Below are positions 8,901 through 12,873 of a stretch of 12,873 bases of DNA, piece after piece. This stretch comes from Saccoglossus kowalevskii (taxonomy: Eukaryota > Hemichordata > Enteropneusta > Harrimaniidae), in the NCBI RefSeq assembly GCF_000003605.2, contig NW_003139837.1, positions 76,535 to 89,407 on the forward strand, given 5' to 3'. The notes beneath the pieces are model-generated. The model was not told where the DNA came from, ran no database searches, and saw only the letters and a program-made list of their open reading frames with translations. Position 1 is the stretch's first letter. Every line of letters begins with the position of its first letter. The position numbers were made by a program, and so were the translations under genes.

Positions 8901-10064
8901 GGGACAATGAATTGTTCGATTAATAATGTTCAACACTTCAAACTGTAGACCAAATCGGATTATGATTTATCATGAACATGTTTATAATGATATGACACCA
9001 TCCAGAAATGTGACAGAAGATAGTTACATGCAAGTTTTAGTGAACTTCCTGGCATTTTGACTGCTCAGTGTTGACACATATAAACAAGGGGAGATGACAA
9101 TACATAATTACAGAAGACATTTGTTGCCAGCAGATACGAGTAAAGCGTGGAGCTTGAGGTTAAATACAAAAACCAGTATAACATGATATTGTACCTGGTC
9201 ACAGTCTTTCAATAATTTAACGCATTTTGATCAAACCTTAATTTTGACTTTTTTTATTTAACTTGTGTTGTCCACACAAAATGCTTAGATATGTATTATT
9301 GCATCACTTCAGATTTATGGGCTATGCAAAGAAAAAATATTGAATCGTTAATTTGTATTCCTCCATACATTTGTTATTATTAAACCACGATCTATTATTT
9401 TATTCAGTTTATAAAAGCAACTAAACCCGCATTTGTTAAACATAAATGCAGGGAATAAAGACATTTATACACTGCTGATCACTGCTGACCAGATGTTAGT
9501 AGTATAATTACTCCCAAGAACTTATAATGCAGCATTCCAATGTTTATATTTTTAGTGTAAATTAGTCATTAGTATTTATTAATTAAAAAAATTATAAGTT
9601 ACTATAATGCTGACCTCATTATTCTTGTAGATTTTTAGTCAAAATTGTTCCCACCTAAATTTTAGCCAGTACTTTATGCACAAAATGAGTTTTATATTGT
9701 TGTATATAAAACTATTATTTTCACTTCGCAGGCAGCAAGTATAATGTTAGTTTGTACCCATTGTGAATTCTAATTTATTATCCAATATCTTGATACTCAA
9801 TGGGCAAGGTTGTAATAGTTATGCTATGTTTAATAATACTGTAAAACCATTTAATTTCACTATTTTGATGTTTTGCGCATATTTACTAGGTTAAAACCTA
9901 GTTGTCAAGAGAACAATGAGTTGTATTCTTAATTCGCATGTTCACTTATTTTTAATTTAGCAGATTTTACTTGTCAGCAAAAATAGCAAAATTTAAACCC
10001 AATAGTCAATGCATTTACAGTATTGTGATTGTTGGTTTAAATACTCATCATTGTGTCTTTGCAG

Positions 10065-10355
10065 ATCCAAATTCTGTTACAATAACTTCAACATCCACCA
10101 CTACTGATAGTCTTAATGTAACATGGTCCTTGCCAGATGGTAACTGGACTGGATACAGAATAGAGTATGTCCCTCAGGACAATCTTGCCAATGCTGTTCT
10201 ACGGAGAGAAGACATTTCTGATCCTGAGCAGAAAATAGTACATCACACGATATATGATCTTTATGCAGGAACATTGTATAACGTTACAATCTTTACTGTA
10301 AGCAGTGGGATTGATCAACTTGAGAGCTTACCAGATACAACTGAAGACAGAACAG
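10065..10355 (+). CDS. FN3 domain exon 5 (phase 1-1, 291 nt)
   Basis: This is one FN3 domain with 96 whole codons plus split codons. The A strand is PNSVTI, followed by a Ser/Thr-rich stretch (residues 7-15), B-strand Trp20, C-strand Gly29-Tyr30-Arg-Ile, L65-Y-A-G-T-L-Y71 and the end of strand F at V78-S-S-G81. Sequons are N17-V-T, N26-W-T and N72-V-T; there is no Cys. The C'-E loop is long and charged (about residues 36-57). The acceptor AG is at 10063-10064. The donor is GTAATT at 10356, a weaker match to consensus than the GTAAGT of most neighbours, so this exon may be spliced less efficiently (inference). The split last codon starts with G, giving GTA with exon 6. Confidence 0.9.
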
Positions 10356-10942
10356 GTAATTTAATTTAATTAAGTCCCTTTACGTGAGATCAATGACAAG
10401 CTATTATTGATGCTCAATGTATTTTGTTTTATCAGACACTGAAAACATAACCCATACATAAAACCTCATAGAAACATGTTGGAAAGTGTCACAAACCTGT
10501 CTTCCTTATTTGTCATATTTACATCGCCTTCCAACAATCTTCTTTGTTTACTTCAGAGCACTATATCAGTACATATGTAAATATAATCCTGTAACTGAAT
10601 GCAAACATTCACACAGTGCAAAACTTTCTTTGTTGTCATTTTTGACTCTTTTTATCTCATGTTAAATTATTACTACAAGCTGAGAAAAGATCTAAAGGTT
10701 TTCAAGAGATTACTGCAAAATATGTACTCAGGCAGTACAGGAACGCAGTGAACACCACTTTGCAATAGTTGATAGAATCACCATTCTGCCTTATACTTTG
10801 TGGTTTATCATAATAACCTCATAGTATTTTGTACCCACACAGTTTTACCTTGGAATTATTACAGTATAACACACAAACATAACTCAAAACTATATTCTTA
10901 TCAGATATAGAGAAACTTGTAATATTTGAATTTTTTCTACAG
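10356..10942 (+). other. Intron 5, no recognised content
   Basis: The donor is GTAATT at 10356. The acceptor ttttttctacag has its AG at 10941-10942. The interior is AT-rich unique-looking sequence without an FN3 exon, recognisable repeat-family member or RNA gene. Confidence 0.75.
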
Positions 10943-11215
10943 TACCAGCAACTGCATATAATGTGACTGAAGTGGAGTCATCAAAAACTAGTTACTCATT
11001 AGAATTTTCTTGGAAAATTAATACAACTAGCTTACATGACTATTATGAAGTGTATTACCGAGGACAACTGGATACATCATTTAGAAACACAACATCTGAT
11101 TCTGAGAACGTTTCACTTGTGGATTTAAGAGCAGGGGACACCTACAATGTAACTATCATCACCATATCTGGTAAAAAACGAAGTGCACCAAGTGAGCCTG
11201 CATATGGCACAACAA
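10943..11215 (+). CDS. FN3 domain exon 6 (phase 1-1, 273 nt), heavily glycosylated
   Basis: This is one FN3 domain and the shortest of the six, with 90 whole codons plus split codons. The A strand is PATAYNVTEV, with B-strand Trp23, C-strand Tyr33-Tyr34-Glu-Val, L61-R-A-G-D-T-Y67 and I74-S-G76, and the end is Tyr-Gly-Thr-Thr. It has five sequons (N6-V-T, N26-T-T, N48-T-T, N55-V-S, N68-V-T), the most of any domain here, and no Cys. The acceptor AG is at 10941-10942 and the donor GTAAGT at 11216. A start inside the exon at 10963 (GTG) is not needed: the frame is open back to the acceptor. The donor shows the gene continues to the right of the window, where further FN3 exons, the membrane segment and any catalytic part would be expected. 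Confidence 0.9.
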
Positions 11216-11843
11216 GTAAGTAAAATTTTAAGAAAGTTTATTTCAAGAATGATGGAAATCCCATCTGATATTCTTAATGTCACTCCTCCAATATTACACT
11301 GTCATTATCTGCAATTTGATAGGGTTAATTCGTGCAATTTTAGATTGTGACATCACTGTGTGACCACCTCAAGAACGTCAAAACAAACAATCATTTTGCT
11401 TTAAAATTTTTAACTCCCATGTGAATCTGTATATGTATGTGTGTTTGTGTTGTCAATGTTATCACTACTTTCATTTAACTTTACATCTACTAAGTGTGAT
11501 AGAACTATCAAGTCAAAGTTGCATAGCTGCGGGTTAATAAAGGGGGAAGGTATGGTATATTAATATTAATATAATTGTACCGTTCCTACCCGTTTACTAG
11601 ACGTAAGCTTCACAAACATTTCTATGTTAAGTAACAGGATATTTAACATTTATTCAATTGAAATCCAGTTAAAACGCAACCCTATATAGGAAATTATGAT
11701 TTTCACATTTATTTGTTAATTGATGAAATACACTATGAACTTTCATATGATAAAGTCAACATAACATAGAATGTCATGTAAGTTGGTTAAAATGTTGATT
11801 TTCTGAAAGGAAGCAAGGCAGCCTCAGTAGTGTCATTGAGGTA

Positions 11844-12578
11844 GAAAAGTGAAGGAGTGAGGACGCTATTGTTTCCGCTGGTTTCATGATGCTTTGGATT
11901 TATTTACTCAGTACACATTGTAATTATTTGGCAAACACACTGTCAAGTGTCACCGTTAATCGGCTTACGTGTTTTGACTGTATTCGGAAGCTTCATGAAG
12001 ATTCTCGATGCACTGCGCATGCCCAAACAGATAACAATAATACAAAATGCAGCGAAAGACGTACGCTGAGTGTACTCAATGCCCCAAATCTATTGCAACA
12101 AAAAGACGCGATTTTCAACATCTGCACAGTTCTGCACAACAATGTAAAATGCCCTGTCAAAACATCTTGTTATAAACTTATCATGTATTTTTAAATTTCA
12201 GTGCGAAAATTTGTGGGATTTTTTCAATCAATGTCCAAAGTTGGACGACTATTTTGATGAAAAATATCAGAAAAGAAGTAATCACACATCGTCCGTATGC
12301 AGAATTTCCGGTACCTACAAGTGTGAAATGACCTTTGTGACCCGATAAAAGTCATTGCGCATGCACAATTTTTTTATTTATGGTTTGCGCATTCAATTTT
12401 ATAGACGATGTTTAAACGGAATTTATTTTTTTCAGTTTTCTTGTGTAAATGAGCGGCTATCATCATGTAGATAAAACGACTTCTAAACAAAAACAATAAG
12501 TGGCTTAACCAGAGCGAAGACAAAGGATGTTTATAAGATTTACATGGGCTTAAATAGCGTCCTCACTCCTTCTCTTTT
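11844..12578. mobile_element. 735-bp non-autonomous DNA element with 20-bp perfect terminal inverted repeats
   Basis: gaaggagtgaggacgctatt at 11851-11870 is the exact reverse complement of aatagcgtcctcactccttc at 12553-12572. The match extends outward imperfectly: the left reads gaaaagt before the core, and the right, reverse-complemented, reads aaaaaga. A TA dinucleotide flanks both sides (11842-11843 and 12579-12580), compatible with a TA target duplication as in Tc1/mariner-type MITEs, though TA alone is weak evidence. The interior is less AT-rich than the introns and has two gcgcatgc-containing segments (12016-12023 and 12358-12365). No transposase is encoded. Confidence 0.7.
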
Positions 12579-12579
12579 T

Positions 12580-12873
12580 AGCTCCGCTGTCGACTTTGTC
12601 GAGCGGAGCTTATCATATGAGTGATTGTCCGTCGTCGTCGTCCGTGTCAATGTTTTACTTTTTCGACTTCTTCTTGAAAACTACAAGCCTGAATGCTTTG
12701 ATACTTGGTGTATATGTACCTTGATTAGACCTCTCTCAGATTTGTTCATTTCATGATGATATCTTCAATTCTCTAACTTTGGTGAATATTTTTGTCATTT
12801 TTAGTAAAAAGTGATATTTTCGACTTCTTGTTGAAAACCGCAAGTGCAATTGCTTTGATATTACATATATAGG
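12580..12873 (+). mobile_element. Family A element, left end with foldback and 157-bp monomers (runs off window)
   Basis: The left end is a foldback: agctccgct at 12580-12588 pairs exactly with agcggagct at 12602-12610, and cgac/gtcg pair inside. A cgtcgtcgtcgtccg run follows at about 12631-12645. Monomers of the family then start at 12666 and 12823, 157 bp apart, sharing cgacttctt, gctttgata and, in the first, gacctctctcagatttgtt. The last monomer is cut by the window edge. The agcggagct string also occurs near the right ends of the copies at 2697 and 8241, so the family has matching inverted motifs at both ends. Confidence 0.65.

Larger units (their letters stand above)
7491..10064 (+). other. 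Intron 4 with a repeat island
   Basis: The donor is GTAAGT at 7491 and the acceptor tgtctttgcag has its AG at 10063-10064. It contains a repeat island, about 7565-8920 (a family A copy followed by a family C copy). The sequence from 8921 resembles the intron after exon 3 again. Minus-strand open frames at 8369-8629 and 8697-8879 lie in the island and are not genes. 9060-9440 and 9550-9960 hold nothing I recognise apart from an 18-base palindrome at 9885-9902. Confidence 0.7.
659..11215 (+). other. Partial gene: tandem FN3-domain array, six single-domain exons
   Basis: Six exons on the + strand form one interrupted coding region: 659-937, 1788-2090, 3343-3630, 7203-7490, 10065-10355 and 10943-11215. 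Each encodes one FN3 domain and has phase 1 at both ends. Splicing in order gives junction codons ATT, CAC, TAC, TAT and GTA, with no stop. Together they encode about 574 residues with 16 N-x-S/T sequons, so the product is probably extracellular and glycosylated. The domain style (Leu-x-x-Gly-x-x-Tyr, then Ser-Gly, ending near Arg-Thr) is that of R3-type receptor tyrosine phosphatases such as PTPRB, PTPRJ and PTPRQ. Tenascin-like or other FN3 receptors remain possible because no catalytic or membrane part is present. The first exon has an acceptor and the last has a donor, so the gene continues beyond what is seen on both sides. Confidence 0.85.
11216..12873 (+). other. Intron after exon 6 (open at right), with two mobile elements
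   Basis: The donor is GTAAGT at 11216 and no acceptor with a following FN3-like frame is found before the window ends. 11220-11840 holds nothing I recognise. A 735-bp inverted-repeat element fills about 11844-12578 and a family A element starts at 12580. The open frame at 11886-12194 lies inside the first element, shows no domain and is probably chance. Confidence 0.65.

Noticed and set aside
9885-9902. 18-base palindrome actaggtt-aa-aacctagt
   Set aside because: The 2-base loop cannot form a good hairpin, there is no second copy and no promoter context. Short palindromes are expected by chance in this much AT-rich DNA.
11886-12194. 102-codon open frame inside the inverted-repeat element, considered as a transposase remnant
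   Set aside because: No DDE/D-type motif or DNA-binding helix pattern is visible, and the element is too short to be autonomous.
1-12873. Search for bacterial-type systems, CRISPR arrays, tRNA or rRNA genes
   Set aside because: The window has spliced exons and animal-type repeats. No regular spaced repeat array, cloverleaf or rRNA-like segment was seen.

Overview
The window looks like animal nuclear DNA. It is AT-rich and non-coding for most of its length. It carries short exons bounded by consensus GT..AG splice sites and pyrimidine-rich acceptors, and it is dense in degenerate interspersed repeats. The repeat style, with tandem monomers of about 150 to 160 bp inside short non-autonomous elements, is like that of marine invertebrates (molluscs, hemichordates, amphioxus). 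I cannot name the species.

The only gene I can support is on the + strand and is open at both ends. Six exons (659-937, 1788-2090, 3343-3630, 7203-7490, 10065-10355, 10943-11215) each encode exactly one fibronectin type III (FN3) domain of about 91-101 residues. Every exon begins and ends in phase 1, so each adds or removes a whole domain without shifting the frame. All five junction codons (ATT, CAC, TAC, TAT, GTA) are free of stops. The domains carry the B-strand Trp, C-strand Tyr and a Leu-x-x-Gly-x-x-Tyr followed by Ser-Gly near the end. They also have many N-glycosylation sequons. The style is that of the extracellular FN3 array of R3-type receptor tyrosine phosphatases (PTPRB/PTPRJ/PTPRQ-like), but no phosphatase domain, signal peptide or membrane segment lies in the window, so that family call is inference.

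Layout: 1-658 upstream intron; exons 1 and 2 with a repeat-bearing intron between them; 2091-3342 intron with a fragment of repeat family A; exon 3; 3631-7202 long intron with a family C tandem array; exon 4, a near-perfect copy of exon 3; 7491-10064 intron with a family A plus family C repeat island; exons 5 and 6; 11216-12873 intron with a 735-bp inverted-repeat element directly next to the left end of another family A element.

The most notable observations are: (1) exons 3 and 4 sit in a tandem duplication whose 452-bp core differs at one position while its flanks have diverged, which suggests gene conversion or very recent duplication; (2) repeat family A has a left-end foldback, 157-bp internal monomers and a short 3' hairpin, a design like Helentron/HINE/pearl elements; (3) an apparently undescribed MITE-like element has 20-bp perfect terminal inverted repeats. 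I saw no RNA gene, CRISPR array or bacterial-type operon.
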